A DNA stretch of 11,949 nucleotides from Methanobacterium sp. (GCA_020854975.1 JAHKLQ010000098.1:1-11949), one strand, 5' to 3'. Positions 1 to 9,748 are shown, counted from the stretch's first letter. Numbers and translations are program-made. The notes: a model not told the origin generated them from the letters alone.

Positions 1-2
1 AT

Positions 3-92
3 GAGTGTAGAGAAATTTTGGAAAGATATATTGAAGAGAATCCGGAGACATGGGAAGCTGAAATGGAACGTGTTGGTTATTCCACAGATTAA
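3..92 (+). CDS. 3' end of an unrecognised gene (partial)
   Basis: The third plus-strand frame is open from the window edge and ends at TAA 90-92, giving a 29-residue C-terminus, beginning ECREILERYIEEN and ending VGYSTD. It is charged, probably helical, and looks like real coding sequence: acidic, with no odd codons. The frame-1 ATG at position 1 gives a less protein-like, Lys/Arg-rich 44-mer running into the T-rich spacer, so frame 3 is preferred. The gene converges on the 383-residue gene ending at 179. Too little is visible to name a family. Confidence 0.6.
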   Translation, partial: ECREILERYIEENPETWEAEMERVGYSTD

Positions 93-105
93 AAATAAAT
101 CCATT

Positions 106-160
106 ACTTTTTATCTCTTAGTCCTTATCCCTTAATCCTTATCCCTTAATCCTTATTTTC
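106..160 (+). terminator. pyrimidine-rich putative terminator of the upstream gene
   Basis: Just after the stop at 92 the plus strand becomes rich in T and C, with a T5 run around 107-111 and then repeated CCTTAT/CCCTTAAT units. Archaeal transcription commonly stops at T-rich stretches without a hairpin. The role is inferred from position and composition only. Confidence 0.4.
123..156. repeat. 14-bp tandem repeat, about 2.4 copies
   Basis: The unit CCTTATCCCTTAAT occurs exactly at 123-136 and 137-150, followed by the partial copy CCTTAT at 151-156. It lies in the 86-bp spacer between two convergent genes. It may be a simple slippage repeat or part of the T-rich terminator. Confidence 0.85.
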
Positions 161-178
161 TGAATTCATTTTACAAAA

Positions 179-1330
179 CTAACTTTTGTCCCGTCTTTCA
201 GGGTTTAAGGTCATGGTGACAGATTCTGATCCACTTCCAAAGCCATGGCTGATCATGGTATGTCTCCCCGGCCCTCCAGCCACCACTAGAGTCACGTCTC
301 GAGGGGAACGGGTTATATATACTTCGCCCTGACTTATCCATTTTTCATCCAGCTTGCGACCGCCACGATCACCTAAAACTGCGGGTAGTCGGGAATTTTT
401 GTGTATATAATTCTGCACATCTTTTTTTGACCATCCCTCCTGGTCAATAGTCGCAGCATGCTCTGGACTCACGATCACCAATAATTCACCAGGCACATGG
501 CTGTTGTTACATCCTGCTGTGGCTGCAGTATGACAGATGGTGTCCAGAAGATCTTCAGCACCTTGACTGCGATGATCATTGACATTATGGGGAGCTTCAG
601 CCGCCAGAACAGTTACAGTATTATCATCTTCTTTGTAGCCTCTTTCCACATGTAAGGGATCCCATGGGCTTTGTTTTTCATTTTCTGCAAAACAGTAAGT
701 GTACTTGGCTGGTGAACCATGGGTGGCATGATCCCCAATTCCGGGAAGAGCACTAGCAATGTTAATTAGACATAAACGGATGGCTCGCCCTATACTTGCA
801 TTAGCCATATTTCCCGGACCCAAACACCCCGTAGCACTGTTCATCCCCAGTTCATCTGCTAAAGGTCCATTTATAATGGTGCAAATGGAAACAGGATGAG
901 TGGTGGCGTTAACTCCGGCCAGGTTAAACTTTTCCTGGGATATGGCCTTTATAACCTGCTCCAGAACTGGTTGGAATTGGGGTAAGCACCCGGCCATAAC
1001 CGCGTTAATGGCAATCTTTTCAACGGTGGCCTGACCCATCTTAGGGGGGAGAATGCCTAAAACATCTTCAGCTTCGTATACACTGAAAGCAAGGAAACGG
1101 TTCACCCGTTCTCTGGTGGGGGGTATGATGGGTAGACCATCAGTCAATCGACGTTGATAAAAATCATGACTAACCTTCTCTGCATCAGGATCAACAAAAA
1201 ACTCCATATCACTGTCTCTGGCACTGCAAAGACGATCATCACCCTTATCTGGTTTATCAGCCAGCAAATCATCTATGAGGCAGCCACAGGAGTTTGCATT
1301 GACTTTTAACTTATCATCGTTTTTGGTCAT
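179..1330 (-). CDS. conserved Cys-rich protein, partner of the CGSC-motif (UGSC-family) protein
   Basis: A 383-residue soluble protein with no signal peptide or membrane helix. The N-terminus carries a C15-G-C17 pair and C35. The main domain begins near residue 52 ([15 protein letters not shown]) and has G-rich conserved-looking blocks: AGCLPQF (C115), [12 protein letters not shown] (C150), [20 protein letters not shown] (C169), [10 protein letters not shown] with clustered His, and TAGCNNSH (C274). A C-terminal GGPGRH and SHGFGSGS segment follows. The conserved Cys and His suggest redox or metal chemistry, but I cannot name a reaction. It lies downstream of the CGSC-motif gene on the same strand, separated by 69 bp, and is probably cotranscribed. 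The ATG start at 1330 has only a weak AAGG-like ribosome site. My recollection that such proteins travel with UGSC-family proteins is moderate; function unknown. Confidence 0.8.
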   Translation of the reverse strand: MTKNDDKLKVNANSCGCLIDDLLADKPDKGDDRLCSARDSDMEFFVDPDAEKVSHDFYQRRLTDGLPIIPPTRERVNRFLAFSVYEAEDVLGILPPKMGQATVEKIAINAVMAGCLPQFQPVLEQVIKAISQEKFNLAGVNATTHPVSICTIINGPLADELGMNSATGCLGPGNMANASIGRAIRLCLINIASALPGIGDHATHGSPAKYTYCFAENEKQSPWDPLHVERGYKEDDNTVTVLAAEAPHNVNDHRSQGAEDLLDTICHTAATAGCNNSHVPGELLVIVSPEHAATIDQEGWSKKDVQNYIHKNSRLPAVLGDRGGRKLDEKWISQGEVYITRSPRDVTLVVAGGPGRHTMISHGFGSGSESVTMTLNPERRDKS

Positions 1331-1372
1331 AGTTGATCTTAACCTTGCTATAATGATCTATCAATATCTAAA

Positions 1373-1426
1373 TTAAGGTATTTGGAGAGGGTAAAGAAGT
1401 TAAGGTATCTGGAGGAGATAAAGAAG
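1373..1426. repeat. 27-bp tandem duplication of a gene end including its stop codon
   Basis: Positions 1400-1426 encode, on the minus strand, the last eight residues LLYLLQIP plus TAA of the CGSC-motif gene. Positions 1373-1399 are a second copy with 23 of 27 identical bases; in the same frame it reads LLYPLQIP plus TAA. The copy lies in the spacer before the 383-residue gene. The period is exactly nine codons, so readthrough of the first TAA would add one stop-ending repeat. Confidence 0.85.
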
Positions 1427-1918
1427 ATTACCAACTATTTTTCCTGCTTTTTCTTCAATTTTCTCATCTGAAAGTCCGGCTATGGGATGTTCCACTTCCA
1501 GGATTCGCAGACTTTTTAGTCCATGGGAATCAGCAAGTTCCCGGGCAAAGGGGGCGAAATGATCTGAACAGACGGATATGGTGGGGGTGCCACATTTTTC
1601 CAGGCGAATAGCATCCAGTACAACCCAGCTAGTGCAGGATCCGCAGTCTCCCAGTGCTAAAATTGCCAGATCTGAAGAGGCAGCTTCCTGGATCTGCTGT
1701 TTGGTGGCAGGAGCCCCTGCTGGTTTCTGCACCCATAGGTGCTCCCGGTTACCTAAAGATTCTGAAAGAACTTTCAGTATAATATCGGCTCCGGGTTTGG
1801 TGTTATCAACTAAAGAGACTTTATCAAAATCATAGGGGAGTGGAATTAACTTTATTTTCTTCTCCTGAACTTCTCCCACTGGATTTAGTACTTCTCTTTC
1901 TGTGAGTTTCACCCTCAA
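1400..1918 (-). CDS. CGSC-motif protein, Cys homologue of the UGSC (seleno)protein family
   Basis: About 172 residues, soluble, alpha/beta fold. The N-terminal block REVLNPVG, then [14 protein letters not shown], and the core [17 protein letters not shown] with Cys at 92 and 95, followed by [16 protein letters not shown], match the UGSC family as I know it. In that family the first Cys of the motif is selenocysteine in some members. Here both positions are Cys, giving a CxxC thiol/disulfide motif, so a redox role is likely but the substrate is unknown. Start: the longest frame begins with GTG at 1936, but that codon abuts the ribosome site GGAGGA (1933-1928), so TTG at 1918 (9-nt spacing) is preferred; GTG at 1912 is an alternative. 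It is the first gene of a probable operon with the 383-residue protein. Confidence 0.8.
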   Translation of the reverse strand: MRVKLTEREVLNPVGEVQEKKIKLIPLPYDFDKVSLVDNTKPGADIILKVLSESLGNREHLWVQKPAGAPATKQQIQEAASSDLAILALGDCGSCTSWVVLDAIRLEKCGTPTISVCSDHFAPFARELADSHGLKSLRILEVEHPIAGLSDEKIEEKAGKIVGNLLYLLQIP

Positions 1919-1977
1919 ATAAAACAATCCTCCCACTTATAACTTATAACTCCTAATTCATCATTAATTTTATCCTC

Positions 1978-1986
1978 AAAAAAAAT
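1978..1986 (-). terminator. T9 run downstream of lysyl-tRNA synthetase
   Basis: Nine consecutive T on the minus strand lie 63 nt beyond the synthetase stop codon at 2049. T-runs of this size are typical archaeal stop signals. The region immediately after, GGATAAAATTAAT on the minus strand (about 1973-1961), could hold the TATA box for the CGSC gene. Confidence 0.45.
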
Positions 1987-2009
1987 GGCTCACCAAATAA
2001 ATGTGTAAC

Positions 2010-2038
2010 CATAATTGGAATATTAAAATAATTATGGG
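2010..2038. repeat. perfect 8-bp inverted repeat between lysS and the CGSC gene
   Basis: CCATAATT at 2010-2017 is exactly complementary to AATTATGG at 2031-2038, with a 13-nt AT-rich loop. It sits 11 bp beyond the synthetase stop codon. It could form an RNA hairpin at the mRNA 3' end or be an operator for the downstream gene; the sequence does not decide. Confidence 0.6.
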
Positions 2039-2048
2039 AGACTTAAAA

Positions 2049-3623
<1,575 letters not shown>

Positions 3624-3629
3624 TTCAAT

Positions 3630-3634
3630 TCACC
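3630..3634 (-). promoter_or_regulatory. GGTGA ribosome binding site fixing the TTG start of lysS
   Basis: GGTGA on the minus strand is complementary to the 16S 3' end and lies 6 nt before TTG at 3623. This supports a non-ATG start for lysS. Confidence 0.65.
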
Positions 3635-3674
3635 TTCTTATAAAAATAAAATAATATGGATTATTGGTTAAAAT

Positions 3675-3681
3675 AAAAAAA
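3675..3681 (-). terminator. T7 run downstream of thiC
   Basis: Seven T on the minus strand begin 12 nt after the thiC stop codon and are followed by a further T-rich stretch. This is a likely archaeal terminator. Confidence 0.5.
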
Positions 3682-3693
3682 TGGGGGATGAGT

Positions 3694-4992
<1,299 letters not shown>

Positions 4993-4997
4993 ATGAA

Positions 4998-5002
4998 TCA
5001 CC
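4998..5002 (-). promoter_or_regulatory. GGTGA ribosome binding site deciding the thiC start
   Basis: GGTGA lies 5 nt before ATG 4992. It also contains the GTG (5001) that opens the longer frame, which argues against that GTG being the start. Confidence 0.6.
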
Positions 5003-5048
5003 GTATCAGCTTTACTTTAGTAGACGTAGTTTATCTTGGATTTTTCCA

Positions 5049-5057
5049 TTTTATAAA
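5049..5057 (-). promoter_or_regulatory. TATA-like box for thiC
   Basis: The minus strand reads TTTATAAAA, with GC-containing bases just upstream as a possible BRE. It is about 57 nt before the ATG, predicting initiation near 5028 and a leader of about 35 nt that contains the GGTGA ribosome site. Prediction only. Confidence 0.4.
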
Positions 5058-5062
5058 CGCCC

Positions 5063-5075
5063 ATACAGTCTGTAT
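5063..5075. promoter_or_regulatory. palindrome beside the thiC TATA box (candidate operator)
   Basis: ATACAG-T-CTGTAT is a perfect 6+1+6 inverted repeat, 5 bp upstream of the TATA-like box on the thiC side. The position suits a regulator of thiamine synthesis, but I know no regulator with this site. Confidence 0.4.
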
Positions 5076-5220
5076 AAAAGTCCATACCAAATGATTGATA
5101 TTAATCTTAATTTGATTTTATATTTCCCATAAAAATAGATATGGTTTTAATCTCCAAGTACATGCAATTTTATGGAAATTTGATAAAAAATTTAAATTAG
5201 ATATTAATCCCTAAAAAGAA

Positions 5221-6141
5221 TCATTTTTCTTTGCGCATTCGATCATACACCATTTTAATATTGGGAATGTTGGTCTGACATCCTTCAGCTTCAACCACGA
5301 ATGAAGACACAGCAGAAGCTACTTTACCACAATATTCAAGTGATTCACCTTCCAGGTATGATTTCAGGAACCCAGCACGATAAGAATCACCGGCACCGGT
5401 GGGGTCAACAGGTTCACGGGCAAGAGCATCCACATTAATAGTTTCATCAGCATAGATAACGCTACCTTCCTTACCTTTAGTTTCAACCACAATTGAAGGA
5501 CCATGACTACGTAATTCCTCCACGTTCATTTTCAGATTTTCTAAAATGCGTTGAATTTCATGGTGGTTTCCGAAAAGGATATCAGTGACCTTCAGAACAT
5601 CCATCAAGTCTTGAGTAGAGTACATGTGCAGATCTTGACCCGGATCAAAGGAGATAGTTTTACCTTTCTTACGGGCGAATTTACCACATTTCCAGTTGAA
5701 TGAAGGATCCCCGGTAGCTAAATGAACTGCTCGAACATTTTTTATACCATCCTCTGGAACTGGTGAGGTTTTAAATCGAGTTGCCGCCCCCCAGTAAAAA
5801 TAAAATATCTGGTCATGATTATTATCAGTTAAAACAAATGCAGTAGGTGTTTTATCCTCTTCAACCATTATCATATCCTGTATATCAATATCACAATCTT
5901 TTAGGTGTTGTTGATATTTTGAATGCAGGAAATCTCCTCCAACTGCGGATACCAGGGAAGATTTAAGTCCTAAGGATGATGCAACCATTGCTACATTGGC
6001 TGCAGCTCCCCCGTGGAAAGTTTTCATGTTATTTATCGTAGTAGAAGAATTAGATTGGGGAAACTCATTAACCTGAATTATATAGTCCAGTGCTGTGTGT
6101 CCAATAGCTAGTAAATCTCTTTTTTCCCTCAGAACAATCAC
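5221..6141 (-). CDS. PfkB/ribokinase-family sugar or nucleoside kinase
   Basis: Cytoplasmic ATP-dependent kinase of the ribokinase fold, 306 residues, normal family length. Visible: substrate-binding [11 protein letters not shown] (42-52), the NHHE motif (192-195, the NxxE Mg/phosphate motif), and the PfkB signature [13 protein letters not shown] (246-258) with catalytic base D252 and anion hole GAGD. The substrate cannot be read from sequence; archaeal members include nucleoside, ribose and fructose-phosphate kinases. Start: GTG 6141 opens the frame but sits inside a GGTGA motif (6142-6138), as in thiC. With the same 5-nt spacing the next codon would be CTG at 6132, giving [12 protein letters not shown]; the true start is uncertain by three codons. 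Convergence with other pathways is not visible; it stands alone between thiC and the regulator. Confidence 0.9.
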   Translation of the reverse strand: MIVLREKRDLLAIGHTALDYIIQVNEFPQSNSSTTINNMKTFHGGAAANVAMVASSLGLKSSLVSAVGGDFLHSKYQQHLKDCDIDIQDMIMVEEDKTPTAFVLTDNNHDQIFYFYWGAATRFKTSPVPEDGIKNVRAVHLATGDPSFNWKCGKFARKKGKTISFDPGQDLHMYSTQDLMDVLKVTDILFGNHHEIQRILENLKMNVEELRSHGPSIVVETKGKEGSVIYADETINVDALAREPVDPTGAGDSYRAGFLKSYLEGESLEYCGKVASAVSSFVVEAEGCQTNIPNIKMVYDRMRKEK

Positions 6142-6251
6142 CTGCTTTATTTTTATTTTAAGATTATTTAAAAGTAACTAATCTATAGTGTTAATCTGCT
6201 TTTTAAGTGCTGAATCCACATTAAAATCAATTTAAAATTAGTTCGTCAGGT

Positions 6252-6258
6252 AAAAAAA
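6252..6258 (-). terminator. T7 run directly after the regulator gene
   Basis: The regulator's TGA stop (6261-6259) is followed immediately by seven T on the minus strand, a compact archaeal-style terminator separating it from the kinase gene downstream. Confidence 0.5.
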
Positions 6259-7134
6259 TCATTCAATTCTATCAAAACCACACTTTTCAACTATTTTTTG
6301 CCCTTTTCCCAGTATAAATTCCAAAAAACTTTCTAGTTGAGGGTTCGGGTTCCAGAGGATCATGCTGATGATGTGTGCAGTATCTTCTTTAAGTAAATCT
6401 GATCCTGCAACAATTCCTGATGTGAAACTGTGGTTAAGGAAAGTATGAAGATCATCACTACCTGTGACCATTTTCAGGGCGGTGTGAGGAGAATTACACA
6501 CTTCAACAATTTCATAATCTATTTTTAACTGGTCCAACGTGTTCCAGGCCAGTCTCTGGGCAGAGTGTTGGATTTCAACGAATTTTTTACCTTCCAAATC
6601 TTCCATGCTTTGAGGTATTCCCTCAAAACCGGAAATAAGCACCATATGGTCCCTGGCTATGGGAATAAAATCAAGGTCATGCAAAAAAGCATGCACAGGA
6701 TCATCTAAGACCAGAACATCTGCTAAACCCATTCCAGCCATCTCAATAACATTCAAGTCATCAGTACTGGTAATCACAGTTTCCAAACCATAATAATGGG
6801 CTAAGACATCCATCAAACTGGTGGAGATATTTCCACTGCAAATAACTGGTTTATCTCTTTCTTGAAGCCGTTTCAGATATTGATGATATTTTGTAAGGAT
6901 TGAAATAGCCTGGGGTGTAAGACCTGAACCTGATCCAGTGGTATACACCAATTTAAATCCTAATTTATCTTCAGCATCTCGAATTCTCCGGTTTAAAACT
7001 GCATGGGATATTCCTAACCTTTTAGCAGCTTCTCTCTGAGACCAGGTTTCTGATATGTGCAGTAAAGCATCGAAAAGTCTGTAACTAAACTTTTCACCAT
7101 TTATTTCCAGATTTAATGTGGGATTAAACTTCAT
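6259..7134 (-). CDS. ModE/LysR-like transcriptional regulator with substrate-binding-like domain
   Basis: 291 residues. Residues 15-90 form a winged helix-turn-helix: [20 protein letters not shown] is the HTH, followed by [20 protein letters not shown] and a helix [14 protein letters not shown]. This matches the ModE N-terminal domain (the GSGSGLTP wing is ModE-like, cf. LysR). Residues 96-290 resemble a periplasmic-binding-protein fold of the type found in molybdate/tungstate-related sensors (ICSGNIST..., DVLVLDDPV...). The ligand is inferred, not shown; molybdate or tungstate would fit the nearby formate dehydrogenase genes. There is no clear ribosome site before ATG 7134, while a TTTAAA box lies about 30 nt upstream, so the transcript may be leaderless. 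It is divergent from the hexuloisomerase gene. Confidence 0.82.
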   Translation of the reverse strand: MKFNPTLNLEINGEKFSYRLFDALLHISETWSQREAAKRLGISHAVLNRRIRDAEDKLGFKLVYTTGSGSGLTPQAISILTKYHQYLKRLQERDKPVICSGNISTSLMDVLAHYYGLETVITSTDDLNVIEMAGMGLADVLVLDDPVHAFLHDLDFIPIARDHMVLISGFEGIPQSMEDLEGKKFVEIQHSAQRLAWNTLDQLKIDYEIVEVCNSPHTALKMVTGSDDLHTFLNHSFTSGIVAGSDLLKEDTAHIISMILWNPNPQLESFLEFILGKGQKIVEKCGFDRIE

Positions 7135-7159
7135 AAGTCTTCATTAAACTTTTTTCAAA

Positions 7160-7178
7160 GGTTTAAATCATGTAAACC
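7160..7178. promoter_or_regulatory. inverted repeat over the regulator's putative TATA box
   Basis: GGTTTA-N7-TAAACC is a perfect 6-bp inverted repeat about 26-44 nt upstream of the regulator ATG. It overlaps the TTTAAA sequence placed correctly to serve as a TATA box. This would suit autoregulation, by inference. Confidence 0.4.
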
Positions 7179-7282
7179 AGGTCAATTTCTTTTTTTAGGG
7201 GAGTGATATGGACAATTGAGAGTTTCAAACCATTACCCAAATAGTAAATGTCGGAATTATGGTACTTAAATTAAATATAGGA

Positions 7283-7292
7283 TTATATATAT
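7283..7292 (+). promoter_or_regulatory. TATA box for the hexuloisomerase gene
   Basis: TTATATATAT on the plus strand predicts initiation around 7313-7318, downstream of the earlier ATG-like codons and about 25-30 nt before the preferred TTG start at 7343. Confidence 0.5.
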
Positions 7293-7332
7293 CAAACCAA
7301 ATAGATATAAATCACGAAATAATGGTACTAAC

Positions 7333-7337
7333 GGTGA
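7333..7337 (+). promoter_or_regulatory. GGTGA ribosome binding site deciding the hexuloisomerase start
   Basis: GGTGA followed by 5 nt and TTG 7343 has the same layout as thiC and nearly that of lysS. It supports a start much later than the longest open frame (7259). Confidence 0.6.
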
Positions 7338-7342
7338 AACAA

Positions 7343-7927
7343 TTGATTTTAAATGAGGCTATAGATGAAATAGTGGACAACGTACTCTCTGTTTCAGAAG
7401 AACTTGATTCAAAGAACATTGAAGAAATGACTGGGATGTTAGGGTCATCTAAAAACGTTTTTGTAATGGGATTAGGACGATCTGGTCTGGTAGCTAGAGC
7501 TTTTGCCATGCGCCTTATGCACTTAGGTGTAAGTGTTTATGTTGTGGGAGAAACCACCACACCGGCATTAGCCAGTGAGGACTGTCTTTTAGCAATCTCA
7601 GGTTCTGGTGAAACATTTAGTATAATCAGTGCGGCGAAAATAGCACAGAAAAGAGGAACAAAAATTATTGCTGTAACTTCATATGTGGATTCCACTCTAG
7701 CAAAGATGTCAGATGTGGTGGTACACATTAAGGGTCGAACCAAAATAGATTCTGAAAAAAATTATATCACTCGTCAGATTAACGGAAAACACCAGTCTCT
7801 ATCCCCATTAGGGACTCTATTTGAGGTTACCAGCCTAATCTTCTTGGATGGATTAATAGCCCAGTTAATGGTTGAAATGGGAAAAACAGAAGAGGATATG
7901 AAGGCCAGGCATACCGTTATAGAATGA
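7343..7927 (+). CDS. hxlB: 6-phospho-3-hexuloisomerase (SIS-domain)
   Basis: Interconverts 3-hexulose-6-phosphate and fructose-6-phosphate in the ribulose monophosphate pathway. In methanogens this runs in reverse with hexulose-phosphate synthase to make ribulose-5-phosphate, replacing the oxidative pentose phosphate route. With the TTG start the protein is 194 residues, close to known archaeal isomerases of about 180-190. Visible: [11 protein letters not shown] (41-51), GETTTPAL, the SIS motif ISGSGET (85-91) and SPLGTLFE (154-161) with the catalytic-type Glu. The open frame extends upstream to 7259, but codons before 7343 fall over the TATA box and do not resemble the family, so TTG 7343 with GGTGA is chosen. 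The synthase partner is not in this window. T-rich sequence follows the stop. Confidence 0.9.
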   Translation: MILNEAIDEIVDNVLSVSEELDSKNIEEMTGMLGSSKNVFVMGLGRSGLVARAFAMRLMHLGVSVYVVGETTTPALASEDCLLAISGSGETFSIISAAKIAQKRGTKIIAVTSYVDSTLAKMSDVVVHIKGRTKIDSEKNYITRQINGKHQSLSPLGTLFEVTSLIFLDGLIAQLMVEMGKTEEDMKARHTVIE

Positions 7928-7992
7928 ACGTCTTAATTTAGATGTTATTCCTTTTATTTGGATGTTAACTTTATTGTTCTTATTAGTTTCTC

Positions 7993-8017
7993 CTTTTTTC
8001 ATTTTTTTATTATTTTT
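7993..8017 (+). terminator. multi T-run terminator after the hexuloisomerase gene
   Basis: Three T-runs (7994-7999, 8002-8008, 8013-8017) lie about 70-90 nt downstream of the stop, in the 169-bp spacer between convergent genes. Confidence 0.5.
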
Positions 8018-8096
8018 AAAGTATTTTAGATTCTTTTGGCTTCAAATTATTTGGCTGAATAATAAAATAACATTTGATAAACTAAATAAACAAATT

Positions 8097-8837
8097 TTAA
8101 ACCACTATTCTGTCAGGATGAGTGTAAATATTGAACCTGCCATTTCTGAGAAAACCAACCAGAGTGATGCCTGCTTTTTCTCCTACCTTTAAACCTTCCA
8201 TGGTAGGTGCGGCTTTGGTTACCATGAGAGGTATGCCCACATTGGCCAGTTTAACCACCCTATCTGGAGGTATCCTACCACTGCACACGAGAAAACTCAT
8301 TGAAAAATCAATACCTTCTTTTAAACCAGCACCAATCACCTTATCAATAGCTACATGTCTGCTTACATCTTCCCGGACTATGAAATGATCTTCATCTACC
8401 AGGGCAGCCACATGGGTGCCACCAGTTTTAGACCATACCTCTGCCTTTTCAATTAAAAGATCATAAGCCTGGAGGATCTTTTCCTTTTTCACCTTAAGAT
8501 TGGAGATAACAGGGATTATAGTCTGATCTCGATGAACCCAACCATCATAACAGGCTAAATCATCCGTTTCCATAGTTTCATGTTCTTTCAGAAGAACATG
8601 GATTGATTCAGAGCTAAATTTCACTGCACTGACATCTTCACATGATTTTATGTACCTTTCATCAAGTAAATAACCCAATGCAAAGTCTTCCAGGTCACTG
8701 GGGCTTAAATAAAATTTACCCAGTTCTTTCCCATTAACCACCAGTTTTATTTTGGCATCTGAAGCCACCAGATCCTCTACCTCACGTGCCTGATGCTTAA
8801 CCTTAACAATGCGGGTTTTCTGGAACATTTTGTGCAT
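8097..8837 (-). CDS. fdhD: formate dehydrogenase accessory sulfurtransferase FdhD
   Basis: Delivers sulfur to the molybdenum or tungsten bis-pyranopterin cofactor, needed for active formate dehydrogenase. 246 residues, normal length. Visible: [15 protein letters not shown] (48-62), [14 protein letters not shown] (138-151), [15 protein letters not shown] (155-169), [15 protein letters not shown] and [16 protein letters not shown] (201-216), all FdhD hallmarks. The bacterial CxxC sulfur-transfer loop is reduced: only C96 (ACYDGW) sits in the expected region. The ATG start at 8837 has a GAGGT ribosome site at 8846-8842. It is the second gene after the CMD-like gene on the minus strand (88 bp gap, no strong T-run), so the two may be cotranscribed. 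Its presence links the region to formate dehydrogenase. Confidence 0.93.
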   Translation of the reverse strand: MHKMFQKTRIVKVKHQAREVEDLVASDAKIKLVVNGKELGKFYLSPSDLEDFALGYLLDERYIKSCEDVSAVKFSSESIHVLLKEHETMETDDLACYDGWVHRDQTIIPVISNLKVKKEKILQAYDLLIEKAEVWSKTGGTHVAALVDEDHFIVREDVSRHVAIDKVIGAGLKEGIDFSMSFLVCSGRIPPDRVVKLANVGIPLMVTKAAPTMEGLKVGEKAGITLVGFLRNGRFNIYTHPDRIVV

Positions 8838-8926
8838 ACGAACCTCAAAAAAGGAAATTAAATGGTTTTTAGAAATATTCTTTTTTAAAATATCCTTTTA
8901 GATAATATTCTTCTTTAATTTCCCCA

Positions 8927-9241
8927 TCAACCTTCGACAATATCATTGATCCAGGAGATGGATGCTGCCACATTGGGAAAACCAATAGTACTGGTAAGCA
9001 GGAGCACTGTCTGGTAAAGCTCTTCTTCTAATGCTCCATTTTCAATAGCCCTTCTGGCATGGCTGTGAACCCCTCCTTCTGATCTGATGGCAGCTGAAGC
9101 AGCTAATTGTATGAGTTGAACACTTTTTTCATCAAGAGGGCCGGAATTACGAACAGATTCTCCCAGGTTACTCAGTGCAGCACCATATTCAGGAAATTTC
9201 TCTTTAATATTCGTGTAATGTTTTGGTAGTTTTTCAGACAT
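8927..9241 (-). CDS. carboxymuconolactone decarboxylase-like (AhpD fold) protein, Cys-less
   Basis: 104 residues, all helical, matching a single CMD/AhpD domain. Visible: QLIQLAASAAIRSEGGVHSHARRAIENGA (residues 42-70, abbreviated) followed by LYQTVLLLTSTIGFPN. In the peroxidase-type AhpD the motif is CxxC-x3-H; here the final His is H61, but the two Cys positions are S54 and G57, and the protein has no Cys at all. It therefore cannot be a thiol peroxidase and belongs with the EGGVHSH-type CMD subgroup, whose reaction is not settled. The start has a very strong GGAGGT ribosome site, about 8 nt before the ATG. It stands head-to-head with the flavoprotein operon across a 496-bp spacer. Confidence 0.88.
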   Translation of the reverse strand: MSEKLPKHYTNIKEKFPEYGAALSNLGESVRNSGPLDEKSVQLIQLAASAAIRSEGGVHSHARRAIENGALEEELYQTVLLLTSTIGFPNVAASISWINDIVEG

Positions 9242-9737
9242 CTAACCAACCTCCAAACTCAAGATTTAACCCTAACTCAATCTAATACCATAATATAATA
9301 AACTCGATCTAACCACATTATATATAACCTGAAGCAGATATATTTTACCATACAAAAACTGACTTTAGAACCAGAATCGAGCGATATCGGTTTTAAAAGA
9401 ATGTTTAGAGGACATAATATAAAATAAACTATCCAGAATGTTTATTCTTATTATAAGATTCAATTTATATAGTGATCATAATTAGAAAAAATAAGTATTT
9501 ATTGAGAAGTATCATGTCATACAATAAACATATGTCAAGTCAAAACAGTGAACTAATCTGAAGAAAAATTTTGGACTGTAATTTATGAATAAGGACATTC
9601 ACAGGATAAATCCGCAGGATTAAAATCATTTTTGGCTTCTTTTTTAAAAATATGGGAAATGTAACAGTCTTTTAATAGATATACAATAACAATTCAACAG
9701 GTTTTATGAAGTAAATTTTGATAGGAGTAAATGGAGT
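9242..9737. other. 496-bp divergent intergenic region with promoters and short repeats
   Basis: No coding frame is convincing here. On the left lies the promoter of the CMD-like gene: a TATA box at 9318-9327. On the right, T/A-rich sequence around 9639-9680 (TTTTAATAGATATA near 9670) may hold the operon promoter, followed by AGGAG at 9723-9727. In between are a CGATATCG palindrome at 9382-9389, AGAATGTTTA twice (9398-9407, 9435-9444), its inverted core AATAAACAT at 9523-9531, and CAGGAT twice with 13-bp period (9602-9607, 9615-9620). No RNA gene was recognised. Confidence 0.6.
9318..9327 (-). promoter_or_regulatory. TATA box for the CMD-like gene
   Basis: TTATATATAA reads as a TATA box on the minus strand, about 77 nt before the ATG, predicting a leader of about 50 nt that contains the GGAGGT ribosome site. 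Confidence 0.5.
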
Positions 9738-9748
9738 ATGGACTTTAA
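9731..9748 (+). other. five-codon overlapping micro-ORF at the operon start
   Basis: ATG at 9731, 3 nt after AGGAG, reads MEYGL and stops at TAA 9746-9748, overlapping the flavoprotein ATG (9738) in another frame. It may be accidental, or help translation reinitiate. Low confidence. Confidence 0.2.

Noticed and set aside
1..135. Frame-1 reading frame from ATG at 1, 44 residues
   Set aside because: Overlaps the frame-3 coding end, is Lys/Arg-rich and runs into the T-rich repeat; the frame-3 C-terminus is more protein-like.
1919..1936. GTG at 1936 as start of the CGSC gene
   Set aside because: It abuts the GGAGGA ribosome site, which would be translated as the second and third codons; the family-like sequence begins later.
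5002..5220. TPP riboswitch upstream of thiC
   Set aside because: No convincing CUGAGA-containing aptamer core was found in the 219-bp spacer, and TPP riboswitches are rare in archaea.
7259..7342. Longer N-terminus of the hexuloisomerase, including ATG 7322
   Set aside because: It spans the predicted TATA box and initiation site, has no ribosome site, and lacks family similarity; TTG 7343 with GGTGA is better supported.
7962..8192. 76-residue hydrophobic frame on the plus strand
   Set aside because: Its Phe/Leu richness comes from the T-rich terminator; it overlaps the fdhD 3' end antisense and has no ribosome site.
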